Shown: positions 31,181-43,107 of the stretch, in pieces | Position numbering within the stretch: the first letter of the stretch is position 1 | How the letters are laid out: each line of letters opens with the position of its first letter | NCBI GenBank assembly: GCA_025449115.1 | Contig: JAHLKC010000166.1 | Span: forward strand, 1-64,000 | Direction of reading: 5' to 3' | Length of the DNA stretch: 64,000 nt | Origin: Chytridium lagenaria | Lineage: Eukaryota > Chytridiomycota > Chytridiomycetes > Chytridiales > Chytridiaceae | The notes under the pieces: model-generated | Seen by the model: the letters and a program-made list of their open reading frames with translations, nothing else | The model's database searches: none | What the model was told of the DNA's origin: nothing | Program-made: the position numbers and the translations under genes

Positions 31181-34100
31181 TCACTTTTTCTGAAAATCCA
31201 TCGATATCAAACCTCCACTGTCCAAGCTTAGACTCCAAATCCTCTCAAAATACTGCACAAACGAGGTTTGACTCAACATGGATAACAGAAACTCATTGAA
31301 ACTCAAACGATACGCTATTGTATCGTTCGTGGGTGATTCAGGGGAGGGGTCCATGAAGAGGTCTTTGGCGGAAGGTTTGGGTGACGTGCGGCCATTGAAA
31401 GAAAGGCTCCGAGAGGGGCGACGGGATAGTGGTTTGTTTTGAGTTTCGGCCATTTCGGGTTTGAGATGAGAGGGCTTGTCTTCCATGGAAGGGCCTCCTT
31501 GAGCCACTGATGACAAGGCGGCGCCAACACTCATACTTTTACGTATCCCCCCGCCAGACGTGTCATCGCCGAGAGGGGAAAGGTTGTCGGTACCAGATAG
31601 GGTGATATTTCCTTTACTCTCCCCAATTTTGAGCGCCGTGCTGACAAACGAGGTAACGGATCTCAGAAATTGCTCACTCTCATCGTGGCTTGCCTTTGAC
31701 AGGTGATGTTTTGATGGTGTCATCTCGAAAATCTCGAGCAACGAATCCATGAGCGACTTCAACTCCTCTCGACTCAAAAATCCGTCTCCATCAAGATCGT
31801 GAAGGTCAAAGATAAACCTCACACGGGCGTGAAGTGGTTGCTTCATGATGATATCAAGACTATGGACGATGGTGGCGAGATCAACAACGTAATTTGCTGA
31901 TTGCATCCCTCCTACACCACCAATACCGGAATCCTTTAAACTCGACATATACTCTGATCCCATGCCCCCTTGTGGCGCAGCTTTACTAGCATGGAAGAAG
32001 GAATAGTTAAAGCTACAGTAGAAGTAGATTCTATCTACTATAGGAAGTCGATATTCCTTATCATCTTCCACAACTTTTGGCCTTGCAGGAGAAAGCGCCG
32101 AATTCCCAGAAAACCGACTTCTCCAAGGGCTCACTTCTTGAAAAATCTTATGAAAATCCGCCAACGACGTGCTCTTGGTGGTAGGACTTGCCCCCTTCGA
32201 TGATGCCGTCCTCTTCCTTCGTTGCGAAGCATCGACAAGCCCCCAAGCACCCCTTTTTAACAACTCATTCCTAATCCGATCCTCCTCTGTCACCTCGCCT
32301 CCGTCCACCTTCTTCCCTCCACTCACATCCTCATTAGCAAACTCAATATTTCGTGCAAGATTATATACAATCGTGAGCTCCTCCATTGAGAGCGAGACCT
32401 GCTCGCTCAATGTCCTCACTTGACTTTTTCGTGACGTATCCTCCATCTGATGCACAATCTTAAGTCGAAACTTTGCCCGCAAAGTCTCGATGGAATCATT
32501 CGTCACAGCCGACGAAAATGAATAGGCCGTGGAGAGAAGAGCGTCAAATAACGGTCGGCCTGACATTGCTGAGAAATCAATGTTGCCGAAATCTCGATTT
32601 TTGATGTCAAAACTTGCTCTTACTCCTGAATCTGTTGGCGGAGATTCGGTTTCAACAGTCAACCGTAAGAAAAACTCCTTCAAAATCGTCATGAAAATGT
32701 CGTCATCTCGGCCTCGTGAGATCAGTTCTCTCTCGTTAATTTTTAGTATGGCGAGCGAAAGCCAGAAAAGAAACTTTGGTCCGTCCAAGAAGAATGAATC
32801 AAGAAGCTTCACCCCAAGCCGGATAGGGACACTGTTTAGAAACAGACACAAGAACCATGGTACTGATATTGTACTAATATCCATGTATAGTTTGTTCATG
32901 TGAGATGAGAGGGCAGGCATGTGGATTTGAACCAGTTGCGAGAATACGGATTGATCAACAACAGAGCCTACCAGTGTTTTCGTGTACTGATCAGGTAAAA
33001 GTCTTTCAATAATGACACCTACGTGAGATGCATTAGTCAACCTGCACGTTCAAGGAGAAGCAATAATGAATAACTTACAAAGTAGCCAAAAAGCGTCTTC
33101 TTCTCTTAAAAAAAGCAAAAGGACTGCTGAAATAATGTTGAGAGCCTGTGCATATCCAATACCAGGATTACGCCATGAATATGACGTCAAAACCCTTCTT
33201 AAAGCATCGATTCCAATGGTGGATTGATACGCGATGTGTTCCGGCAAAGATCTTAATTTACTAATAAGATACACTGTTTCCCTTGGTAAAAATAATTACC
33301 TTCTCACGTCCTTTTCAATTTCATCCGTAAATGGAGATACAACGCCAATATGATTTTTCACCATATTGAAGTAATAATCCTTTTCCGGTCTCGATAGCCA
33401 TGCTCCCGAGGCTATCATCCTAGACCAAGGGTTAGTAGTTGTATTATTATCCTCCGAGAAAATAAGTACCAAAAGTCCCCTCGAAATAAATCGGGAACGC
33501 CATTTGTTTTAATAATCATATCACGAAGACACCGAAAATCACGTAGCATACACGTGTCTCTCCCACAAGCCTCAAAGTACGATAACCACAATTTCTCATG
33601 TTCCTTCTGCAAACGAAAGAGATTCTCCGCGCCTCTAACTCTTCAGGACGCATAGGCAGACTCCTATCAATTTCCCCTCCATTACGCATATGCAATGCAG
33701 CTTCCTTCCTTAGGCGAGCCAGATCGTTCGAGGCAGCATCACCATATCCTTCGTCAAAAAGGAACATGAGACCAATCGGAACAATCAGTGTTTCGATTGA
33801 TCCGATTGCACCTGCTTTTGCGGCACGTGATGCTAGGGCATCATTGTCGGAGAGGGATGAAAGGTAATCGCTTAACGATGTTGTTGAGTCTCTTGGACCG
33901 TCTCCGTTGCTCTCCTTTCCCGGGATTCCTTTATCGAAGGAAGCTGTCACTTTCAGGTATCCATTCCTGCTCCCGATAGATAGCTCGTCATCCAGCCTCC
34001 AATCCACCGACTTCATCCTATTCAAAACCTCTACAGCGACTCTATCCCTCCCTTTCACGCTACTAAACGACAGCCAGTATTCCTTCCGCGACCGCGTCGC

Positions 34101-35855
34101 AAGAACCAAGTTATCCCGACAACGTGATGGACGTGATGGACGTGATGCGTTGGGCATCAGGGGGTAATGCGGTTGGAGGCTCCTTCTTCAACGAGACAAT
34201 TTGAGAAAATGGGATGGCGAAACAGAATATAGGGTCTGAGTTTGGGGATTCAGGGAAGAGAAGAGACGAGCTGCCAGAGTTTGAGCCTCCTGTACGGTTG
34301 CCCCTACAGCGGACACGACAGATTGAACTGGTATGGCGGCGAAGCAGATGAAATGGTGGGATATGTAAGCGTTTCCAGAGAGATAATTTGTAGTGAGGCG
34401 ATGCCAATATGAGCAGGATAGCTCTTCCAAGACAATCTTTTCTTGATTTGGAAGTCGAAACAGGAAGCGAAACTCGATGTTTTTAAGCTGTGTTTCAATT
34501 TTTTCGGATGAATAAACGTCCTTGACGGAAACGAATGTGCTGTTGTGGCTGATATTGGAATCGGGTTTGACAGCTGAAAATACTTTCTGATATTGTCGGT
34601 CCAAGATTCCCTTGCGAATCTTCGTCTTTCAAAGTGACAGCCTTGATGGTAGTAAAGTCTTCTTCATCAAAGGTCAACGCTCCAAAATTGAAGCCTTCCT
34701 CATCAATCCAAAGTGCACGTCATCCCGCGATCTTCCCATCAATAGGCCACCTCCGCGGTTAACGCCACTGTTCGCAAGGTCACCAGTTGTGTTCGTTTTT
34801 GAAAAACATATCGGAGGTGGCGATGACAGAATTCTCGGCACCTTTAACTAATCGGTTCATGGCCGAATCGCTCAAGGCCTGCAATGTTCGGAATACTTCT
34901 TTCCGCTTCAAATATAGTGCAAATAAATACTGACGGAGGATGTTAAGGTCTGCTTTAAATTAAAAAAGTCCTTACAAATCTCTCCTTTACCGAAATCTGA
35001 ATGCAATCGGGCATTAACACGCGCTTCGCGCTCACTACTTCCAAACCCAGGAGATCCTTAAAGGCAATCGAAATTCGAATAATACCGTTCTCACTAAACT
35101 CAATTGAACTATTCGAATTATTATTAGTTCGATATGAAGCTGATGAAATTCCGTGTGATAAATAGTGTTCCTTTGAAAGCATTATCATTTAACCAGAACG
35201 TAGCCGCATAAACTAGAAATCATCAAAAAAACAATACGTAAGGAAAAGCTTACAGCTGATGAGGACTCATCCTTGAGACTTGGAAAGCTTGATCCATTTC
35301 TGCCTTCACATCCGCGGCCTTTGTCTGAGATCCCGCATTCTTTGGATCTAAACAAATTCAATATCCGGGTTTATAGCATAAGCATCCCGTACCAACATAT
35401 TCATCATTAATATCCTCAAACTGCTTTAATAGCATTGATTCGATCTGAGAAGGCTGCATTCGATCCCCCTTTTGCTCCATGTCCAAAAGCTAAATCACCA
35501 TCAACGAAAATGGAACCCTCACAACCAGTCCCACCTTCAAAAACAGATTCCTTTCCACCCAATTCCAATCCTGATGTATCTTTTCAAAGTTTTCGTCCAC
35601 AGCAACGACATAATCCCCCCGTTTCCCGGAACATTTCAATAGAATGCGAAACTCATACTCGTTGATGGACCGGATGAATGCAGGAGTGGCTCCATTCGCA
35701 GAGGTGGTGGTTGATACGGAAACTGAGATTGCACCAAAGAAGTTTTGGATGAGAGAGCCGGATTTCCGCGATTGAAGGGAGAAGTGGGTGTTGCCGGCTC
35801 GGTCTACCCATGTTGCTGATGGAAAGACTGAAGCTTCTATCGGCTTGATGAACAT
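31181..35855 (-). CDS. TBC1D9-like RabGAP (GRAM + TBC + EF-hand)
   Basis: A single multi-exon gene, by its match to TBC1D8/9. Start [17 protein letters not shown] at 35855; exon 1 ends at 35535 ([11 protein letters not shown]). GRAM-like segments follow at about 35180-34840 and 34680-34080 ([39 protein letters not shown]). The TBC domain spans about 33560-32600. IEKDVRR then SLPEHIAYQ holds the IxxDxxR arginine finger, and [14 protein letters not shown] holds the YxQ glutamine finger, so the GAP is probably active. Near 31800 (plus coordinates) is an EF-hand loop, [12 protein letters not shown]. The last exon ends at 31181. It should stimulate GTP hydrolysis by a Rab on endomembranes, perhaps Ca-regulated. 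Internal exon borders were only partly placed; the coding span is firm. Confidence 0.88.
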
Positions 35856-36089
35856 GGCAACTGGCAATTCGACAATTTCAATTGTTGGGATGATTGGATA
35901 AACATTTCATGCAGGCAAGTCGAGGACCATACCCGTGCTGTCTTCCGCTACAACTTTCTCGTTACCATCGCCAGGGACTATTACTCAAGGTTCATCGAAC
36001 TCTTTACAGAGGTCAATGGATGGAGCGAAAGTTTAGCGAGCATTGCTAGCGCTTCGTCATTTACAACGGAGGTTCCAGATCTTAGTTGA
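35856..36089. other. Short gap upstream of the TBC gene
   Basis: Plus-strand frame with AVFRYNFLVTIARDYYSRFI at about 35930-36010 may be a first exon of the following gene, but it ends at a stop (near 36086) before a clear donor. Left unassigned. Confidence 0.3.
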
Positions 36090-36872
36090 CAAAGGTGACG
36101 GTGAGTGAGACTTTTAAATTTGTGCTTTTGTGACTCGCGTTGGGGTTCTATCTTATTATTTTACCTTTTTTAAGCATAGAAGGCTATTGCACTCACTGAA
36201 GAACCGGGGAAAATTCTTGCGATGGAGACTCTAACCATAAAACAGCGTACTGAAGCAACTAGGCTGATGAAGCGTGTCAAGCCTGGGATTCCTTTCTGTT
36301 CAAATACAGTTCAAAAGGTTTGTTATTGTTAGGTCCATCTGGTTGTTGTTTCAACTATGTCTGCAACATTTGTGAGGCTTTTTCTCCTAACCCTCAATTC
36401 AGCCTTTGCAACGCCTAAACACATCTGGGCCTGGCCTCCGCGGCGTCTCCCGTATCTCACGAACGCTTTCGTCGCTTCGAGCCACTCCTGGGAAGCAAAA
36501 AGACCTGAAAGCTAAACTTTACGCGCTTGAAGCGTCGAACGCTCGTTCGCATGGAGGTGGTGTTTCGGAAAGAACTTCAGCGTCTGTTGTTGGAGGGGGA
36601 GGCGGCGGTGGGTCGAGGAAATCGAAGGGAGGGTTATTGGTTGGCGAGGCTGCGATGAAGGCGCATGCGTTGAAAATGAATGGGACAAATGTCGCTGGGA
36701 AGTCGGTGGTATGGGAGGGGATGGGGGTAAATGGAATGGTTCGTCTTCTTCAACATTGGAGGCGGCGAAGAAAGTGAATGTGACGTCAAGGGTTTCGAAG
36801 AAGCAGGGGTCTGCTGGGAGTGGCCTACTCAGGATGCTGTTGAGGCAGGAGAGTTTTAAAGCAATAAATTGA
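36090..36872 (+). CDS. Hypothetical gene, copy 1 of a local duplication
   Basis: Exons end AAGGTGACG|GTGAGT (36100), then 36180-36317 (KAIALTEEPGKILAMETLT...) and one from 36403 (PLQRLNTSGPGLRGVSRISR...). The C-terminal part is Gly-rich (SHGGG, SVVGGGGGGG) with a basic end. The frame stops at 36777, but reading one base over continues (WNGSSSSTLEAAKKVNVTSR) to 36872, which matches copy 2 at 38.6-39.1 kb and so is probably the true end, with a base lost or gained near 36710-36740. No domain recognised. The 5' end is not found. Confidence 0.5.
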
Positions 36873-37084
36873 TTGATAATATATTCCCCTTTAACATCTT
36901 GTGTATTATTCGGAGGATACGAAAGCCTCTTCTTGTTCAAAATAATTTCGTTTAAAATATTGTCCTTTTCTTTATTTGTTTCTGTTTATTAAAGGCAAAT
37001 ATATATTCACATCTCCACATACAGTAAAACATCATTTTTTTTGCACATGGGAAGTTAACAGCCCCATCCCCCAAAGAAAAAAGG
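36873..37084. other. Intergenic, A/T-rich
   Basis: Convergent spacer with poly-T/A stretches; nothing recognised. Confidence 0.4.
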
Positions 37085-37500
37085 TCCTTAATCAAAAGGC
37101 GCGTCCCTTTTTCGAGCGCTGCGCGGAGCAACTGAGAGACTGTTCAGCAGCAATTTCGTCCAAATTCTTGACCAATAGATCGTAAAGAAAAACATCTGCG
37201 GGAGAGAACAGTAAGCGCGAGCCTAATCAACACACAAGCAGGACTCACATGTATAAAAACAATCTTGAATTCCAACGCGAGGATGTGTAGCCTGAAGTTC
37301 ATCCCATCATCGACTCTCTATAGCAGAGAGGCAGGGATAAGGGCGCCGATTGGGAGCGCGCGCGAGTTTCAGCGCGTGGGCATCACCTGTTTCTCCTGCA
37401 CCGTCTTGATTGTCTTGACCAAAACCGCGCTCCCTGCTTTGGCAAAACTGGGTGCGGGACAGACGTTGCCGCAAGCGCCTCCGCAGCATCCTCCTAATCA
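37085..37500 (-). CDS. Possible small gene, Cys-Gly-rich N-terminal segment
   Basis: Coding-like minus-strand pieces are joined by good splice signals: GGCCGGACGNVC followed by SFAKAGSAVLVKTIKTVQEKQ (about 37490-37388, donor GTGATG), then MNFRLHILALEFKIVFIH (37310-37250, donor GTGAGT). A last segment after CCCGCAG (from 37193) has either VFLYDLLVKNLDEIAAEQS or another frame. The Cys cluster might bind a metal. Phases do not fully agree and no start is found, so the model is weak. I do not recognise the family. Confidence 0.3.
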
Positions 37501-37662
37501 TCGTTGTTCTCACTCGTATTGGGTAGATTGGTGGTGAGTATGGGGTGTTTACGCATTCAGGGGGGTTGCCTTGGGATCATTAAGGAAGGTGTTGCTAAAG
37601 AAAAGGTAGTCATGAAAATAATAATATTTTTATTGGGTGATAAAATGCATGCAAAAATATTT

Positions 37663-38394
37663 CTAAACTACACTTATGCTCCATCCAGCTGCCTTTACAA
37701 GGCATTGGATGACCTTAAACTGCTTTTCCGTTAGGTTGTTCTTGGCATGGATTATAAGTTGAGAAGGTCCCAGAGTGGAAATTAAAGGAACGTTCACGGA
37801 CCTTGACCTGTAGATGGACGCCACCTCTGACGACACTTCCTCTATCGTTAAGCCTTCTTCCAAAAAATGTTGGTAGATAGAATCATTGTCAGATAGATAA
37901 GACATCCATTGCTCCTGTCGTCCCTTGCTTTTCGGGTACGTTGAAAGACGTAATTGAAAAGTTTCTAAAGACAAAATTGTTATGTACAACCAAAAAATTT
38001 AATTAAGAATATAATAAATATACCAATAATAAGCCGCATAGTCAGCATATGCTCAAAATGAGCAAGCTTCAACTTGGCTTCTTCAAGTTGAAATTGCACC
38101 GAATCAAGGTGCCTCGTAATGGCTGCAATAACTTCGTTACTTGTTTGCAGAGTTATTTGCAAGAGATTCATCCTTTGCTCGGAGAGATTCGTCCTTTGCT
38201 TGAAGGGCCATCTTCCAGAGGTCGTCTGTTGTGACTCCTAAAGGAAATACAATAAGAACAGATGAAAAGTAGAGTCATTACTCACCTTTTGTGTTGGCAC
38301 TATAACAGTGAGGTGTAGCACACATCAGCCTATGCTTGATGTGTGTGAGACGTCGGGCGACAAAGGATGAAGAGAGTCGAGTGATGAACTGCAT
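37663..38394 (-). CDS. Hypothetical, probably mitochondrial coiled-coil protein
   Basis: Exon 1 (38394-38286) encodes a presequence-like MQFITRLSSSFVARRLTHIK, rich in Arg, Ser and hydrophobics, typical of mitochondrial import. Exon 2 (38237-38024) carries a coiled-coil-like HLDSVQFQLEEAKLKLAHFE. Exon 3 (37964-37663) encodes a folded-looking C-terminal domain (ETFQLRLSTYPKSKGRQEQW, GLTIEEVSSEVASIYRSRSV, NLTEKQFKVIQCLVKAAGWS). Inside exon 2 the frame of KDESLRAKDESL does not run into that of LQITLQTSNEV without a one-base shift near 38165-38190. I do not recognise the family. It lies between the two copies of the duplicated plus-strand gene. Confidence 0.55.
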
Positions 38395-38450
38395 GATAGT
38401 AAATATTGATGGAAGTATGAATTTTTTGTAATCATACCATTCCATCCATC

Positions 38451-39138
38451 ATGAGATACGTTGTAATGGCTGGCAGCTTTTCAGAACACGAAAACTGCGG
38501 GATCATCAGTGATGAGGAAGAGGAAGTACCGTTTTCGACGGTTTCCGCTACGCAGGGATTAAGGCTTATGGGACTATATCCAAAACTTATGTCACTGGAA
38601 GTAAATCACCACGAAACTCGTCGTCGTCTTTCTCGTTGGGGGATTCGTTGGCAAGTATGAGAATGAGTCAGACTTCGGTGAAAAAGGTGACGGTGAGTAA
38701 GAGTTTTATATTCGTGCTTTTGTGCCTCACGTTAGGGTTCTATCTTATTATTTTACCTTTTATCGTAAACGCTCGTTCGCATGGAGGTGGTGGTTCGGTG
38801 AGAACTTCAGCGTCTGTTGTTGGTGGAGGTGGTGGTTCAGAGAGAACTCCAGCGTCTGTTGTTGGAGGTGGCGGTGGGTCGAGGAAACCGAAGGAAGGGT
38901 TTTGGTTGGCGAGGCTGCGATGTTGGCGCATGCATTGAAAATGAACGGGATGAATGCTAAGGAAGTTGGCGGGATAAGTGGGGATTGTGGCAAAGGGAAT
39001 GATTCGTCTTCTTCGACAGTGGCGGCGGCGAAGAAAGCGAATATGACGTTAAGGGTTTTTGAGAAGCAGGGGTTTGCCGGGTGTGGCTTACTCAGGATGC
39101 TGTCGAAGCAGGAGAGTTGTAAAGCAATGGACACGTAG
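38451..39138 (+). CDS. Hypothetical gene, copy 2 of a local duplication (internally deleted)
   Basis: The 5' part encodes acidic ISDEEEEVPF and then GDSLASMRMSQTSVKKVT before a GTGAGT donor at 38696. That donor and the intron-like sequence after it match copy 1 (36101 on), but copy 2 then jumps directly to NARSHGGGG, missing the 36180-36540 exons. The 3' end (SSSSTVAAAKKANMTLRVFE, ending KAMDT) matches copy 1. One base is missing relative to copy 1 near 38900 (TTTTGG against TTATTGG), so the Gly-rich and C-terminal parts lie in different frames. A 42-nt unit is duplicated inside it. Confidence 0.5.
38786..38868. repeat. 42-nt tandem duplication in Gly-rich segment
   Basis: Two units of 42 nt, beginning GGTGGTGGTTC at 38786 and 38828 and each running through GCGTCTGTTGTTGG. 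They encode Gly-rich plus ERT(S/P)ASVV. Copy 1 of the gene has a single unit. Confidence 0.85.
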
Positions 39139-39320
39139 ACATTTGGATTTAATATGGTCGTGTATTAAATATTATACGCTCGAGAGTTATAGACTGACAA
39201 ACTGAGATGGAATCTTTTGAAATAAAATAATATCATGGCGCGATATACATTGCAACGCCGAAATAAAAAGTCGAAAGAACAAGAAAAGGTTTCGTGGTAG
39301 AAAAGCAAAGTCCCAGCTTG

Positions 39321-40672
39321 CTACCGTCTCGCATATGGTAAGAACCTCTTTTCGCTCGACGCATTGTCTTTTCTTCTTTTCTCCATAAGCTTTTCGACTT
39401 GCGCAGGGGTCATCTTCTTGTACTTTTCGATCAACATCATCTTCTTCACATCGCCTATTACAAAATCAAGTCAGTGCGTTCCCAAAAGAGAGCAGGTAGC
39501 ATAAATGTCTTTGACGTACCTTTCTTCAAGAAGTAAGGCTTCTTTCCGCTCTTAACAGCTTCCGCCTCAGTCTTCTTCCATTCCTTAATGACCTTCTTCC
39601 TCTTATCCTCAGTCTGGTTCGCCTTAAGCGCCGTGGTCTTTTAAAAGCATTAGAAGAAAGCAGAGGGAAATATACCTTACCATAGATTGATGAAGCTTTA
39701 TCAATTTCTCCCTTTCCTCCGGATTTTTTTCCTTCTTAAGAACCTGATCTATCATTCCAATCTCATTTTTCCGGTATTCGTCCAAGAATTTATACGATTC
39801 CTTAAAGAGTCCAACATTGACGTTCCCGTTCGGTGCCTCAAATCGCGGATCCCTTCCTTTATGTTGAGACGCCTCCACGACAGTTCTTTTTCGAGATACT
39901 GCCTTTTTAGCAGAAATCTCTTGAGGGCTGCATCAAAAAATACATTAGGCCTCTGCAAGATATTATTCCAAGCACTTACGCATGCTTGCTTTTTCCGTTT
40001 TTCTATCGGCGCCTTGACTTTGGTTTTCTTTTCCTTCTTTGTTCTAGGTGCTGAACTGCGTTCCTGGTCAACGCCTGATCCACTTTGAAGTTGCTTAAAC
40101 TTCTTTAAACCAATTTGTTCTTGAACTTTCAGAAGATGGTCAAAGGAGACTCCTTCGAGCTCTGCTTTTAGTTTGCTCTTGACGGAGTAAGTCTTTGATC
40201 TTATATCCATTATTTACCAGATTTGCTTCTTCATCCATTTCCTCATCCTCCTCATCCTCCTCCTCGTCATCTTCACCTCCATTCAAATCTTCCTCAGACG
40301 GCATATCATCATCATCTTCATCGTCGTCCATTCCATCATCCCCAAAATCCTCTCCGAAATCCTGCTCATCGTCATCTTCATCCATCTCCTCATCCTCCTC
40401 CACAAAATTCGCAGGCACCTTCCCACCAGCCTTCTTCGGCCTTACACTCTTAACCTCCTCAACCTCCTCATCCTCCTCATCCTCTGCAAAATCCGCCATC
40501 TCAAACCGTCTCGAAGCTCTATCCACCTCCACCTCCCCTCTATCCTTTGTCGGCACCACTTTCAAAGGCCCCTCTCCTTCAACGGCATCAAATTGGGATT
40601 ACTTTGATTCTTCCAATCCCCCTCGGCAGGCCTCACCCTATGGTTGGGTCTCCTCCCTCCTCTAGATTTCAT
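39321..40672 (-). CDS. RRP36: rRNA-processing protein RRP36
   Basis: Nucleolar protein of the small-subunit processome (early 18S processing). The N-terminal part is extremely acidic (several D/E runs, 40530-40210) after a basic start. The conserved core follows: VSFDHLLKVQEQIGLKKF, RDPRFEAPNGNVNVGLFKES, YKFLDEYRKNEI and KKEKNPEEREKLIKL. The Lys-rich C-terminal exons end with EKRFLPYARR and a stop at 39321; that ending is diagnostic for RRP36. About four introns (GT-AG) lie between 39450 and 40200. The start is uncertain: ATG at 40672 (MKSRGGRRPNHRVR) is in frame only if a base is shifted near 40590. Confidence 0.88.
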
Positions 40673-40771
40673 CCTGTTTTCTTTTCCCATCCAAAAAACT
40701 TGCAACAATACAATAAACATGACGGTCAAGATCACACCCAAAGTCCCTTATTGGCATCCATCAAACGAATC

Positions 40772-42044
40772 ATGATGCAACCAGGTTTCTTTGGCTCCAT
40801 CGGACCTATATGCGTAGCGATCGGTGTGGCCTTGATCTCAACTGTTCGTATGGGTATACTTTACAATCACATTACCCTTCCATTACGCCTCAGAACGTCC
40901 CGAGGGAGACGTTGTGTGGACATCTGGGGGTACTTTGATGTGGTGGTGTCATAGCATCTTTGGGATATACATCCTCATCAATATAGCGTTTCATTATTAT
41001 ATGGTTGTGGTGGTGGATCCTGGGACTTTGGGAACATTTTGAACCGGCTGCGTCAAATGATTCTTTGTTTGTGGAAATGCAGACGACGGATTTTGAACCC
41101 ATGTTGCCGCGGGCGACTACTTGTGTGAGAAATGTATTGGTGTGATTATGAGGGGTTTGGGATTTGACGTGTGTTAGGTGGTCGACATCGACCGGAACGG
41201 GCGCATCATTGTAAGGTATGCAATAAATGCGTTCTTAAAATGGATCATCAATTGTAAGTCCAAACCCCCCTCATACATTAATAATCTGACTATAACAAAG
41301 GCCCTTGGATCAATAACTGGTAATTTATTTACGTTGAACGAATATACTCATCGCTCAGTGTGGGATTACGCAACCACCGCTACTTTCTACTCTTCCTCTG
41401 CTGGGTCCCATTCGGCACTATCTATTTTTTCTTTATGAACATAAACCATCGCGTGGAGCGCTTTTGTAAGAGGGACTCCAGTAAGTCGACTCTTTTCTAA
41501 CCGTTGTATTGACAGTTCTTATAGATGCCATGGCAAAGCTCTTTTGAAAAATACCTCTATATCCTTGTGTTATGTTTAAGCTTTTCTATCAGTAACGGAC
41601 TCTCTGCATTTGCCTGGTGGACTGCAGCCCTCATTTTCAGAGGTGATTTTGTATTTCTTGTTACGTTTGTATTGACGCGTCTTGGGCAGCCGAAACAACC
41701 ATCGAGGAAAGAAAGTCCGATATCTCAGAAACCTCGCAGAAAGTAGAGGAGAGGTAACACCGCTTTCCATTGAAATCATCTCATCTAATATTTGTTTATA
41801 GCGCTACATCAATGAGGTTTTTTTCCTTTGCATCATGTTTGTTAAACTTTGGTAGTACGACTTGGGGTTCTGGCGAAACATGACCTTCTTCCTTAACGTC
41901 TCTGACAAATACCCATGGTGGCTCGTCTTCATCCCCATCCCCGTTCCTCCCGCCTGTGATGGAACGTGGTTCCCCAAAGTCTCCATACCCCCAAAATCCG
42001 AAGAAAGCGGTGACCTTGTTGTTGAGACACAGATCGACAAGTGA
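40772..42044 (+). CDS. DHHC palmitoyltransferase (ZDHHC16-like)
   Basis: Transfers palmitate to protein Cys on endomembranes. Start taken at MMQPGFFGSIGPICV (first membrane span); a second span is WWCHSIFGIYILINIAFHYY. The Cys-rich domain is seen across short exons: CEKCIGGRHRPERAHHCKVC, NKCVLKMDH, then PWINNCVGLRNHRYFLLFL. Spans 3 and 4 follow (WVPFGTIYFFFMNI; YLYILVLCLSFSISNGLSAF). After them come AETTIE, the counterpart of the family's TTxE motif, and YDLGFWRNMTFFLNV near the end. The exon holding DH reads GATCATCAATT|GTAAGT at about 41243-41253; removing one A restores DHHC and the splice phase, so one base is probably wrong. Position next to RRP36 is divergent. Confidence 0.87.
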
Positions 42045-42093
42045 CCTTCAAAATTAAATTAAATAATCACAACAAAAATAAAAGTTGGACAAG

Positions 42094-42879
42094 ATGGGAA
42101 AAGCTAGCAGCAAGCTCAGTTCAGAGCAAGTCGAGGAACTGCAACGGATCACATATTGTAAGTAATGTTGAAAGGCATGCCGTGATCGCTGATATGGTGT
42201 TTTGGCGGGTTAAGTTGATAAAAAGGAATTACAGCAATGGTAAACAGCATACCCAAATCGTTTTCGGTTGTTTTAAAGCAAAATGGGATACAGGTACAAA
42301 GGGTTTTTAAAAGACTGTCCATCCGGTGTTCTCGACAAGACCGAATTTCAAAAGATCTATAAACAATTCTTCCCATTCGGTGATCCTTCAACCTTTTCCG
42401 AATACGTCTTCAATGTCTTTGATGCCAACAAGAACGGGACGATTGATTTCACAGAATTCATTTGTGCGCTATCAGTGACGTCGAGAGGGAAAATGGATGA
42501 GAAGCTTGTTTGTAAGCCTTTTTTTCAGTGTTTTTCATGGCTGAATATTGGGGGGTTTTTTTTTGTAGGGGCTTTTCAGTTGTATGATATTGATAACGAT
42601 GGGTTGATATCGAGGGAGGAGATGCAGAAGATTGTGGAGGCGATATATAAAATGGTGGGAGCGATGGTGAAGTTACCGCCGGACGAGGATACACCTGAAA
42701 AGAGGGTGAATAAGATTTTTGGGATGATGGATATGGTATATACAAACACCTCAGCGATAATCCTGCTTACATTTTTAAAGGACGACGATGGGATGCTTAA
42801 TATGGACGAATTTAGAGAAGGATCGAAAAAGGACCCATCTATTGTCACAGCATTATCTTTATACGAAGGCCTGGTTTGA
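42094..42879 (+). CDS. NCS1: Neuronal calcium sensor 1 / frequenin
   Basis: Five exons (42094-42157, 42215-42239, 42294-42511, 42569-42735, 42781-42879) give exactly 190 residues, the family length. MGKASSKL has Gly2 for N-myristoylation. EF-hand 1 is degenerate (KDCPSG, as in all NCS-1). EF2 ([12 protein letters not shown]), EF3 ([12 protein letters not shown]) and EF4 ([12 protein letters not shown]) have the Ca-binding positions; EF4 is completed only by splicing. Exon 2 is 25 nt. In fungi Ncs1/Frq1 activates PI 4-kinase Pik1 at the Golgi and affects Ca tolerance. Confidence 0.95.
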
Positions 42880-43107
42880 CATTACGCTTTAATCGCTCGT
42901 AAACCGAAAAATGGCCCAGATACCCTACTTTTTATTCACACACTTTCGCCATCATTCATGCCAGGTATCTTCATAAACACACTCCAAATATGTATCCACA
43001 AGAAGAAAAAAGAAATAAACGGATGCATCAGAAAAAAAACATAATATGGGAATAGGGCATGAAAAAAAAAAAGAATGGTGTCAAGTTATCTGATGCTAAG
43101 AGGGGGT
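42880..43107. other. Convergent spacer
   Basis: Short 3' region shared by NCS1 and the Hal4-like kinase, with A runs at 43030-43075. Nothing else seen. Confidence 0.4.

Noticed and set aside
40195..40665. Ser-rich plus-strand ORF of 156 codons
   Set aside because: Exact antisense of the acidic D/E tracts of RRP36 (GAx codons read as TCx); a shadow frame.
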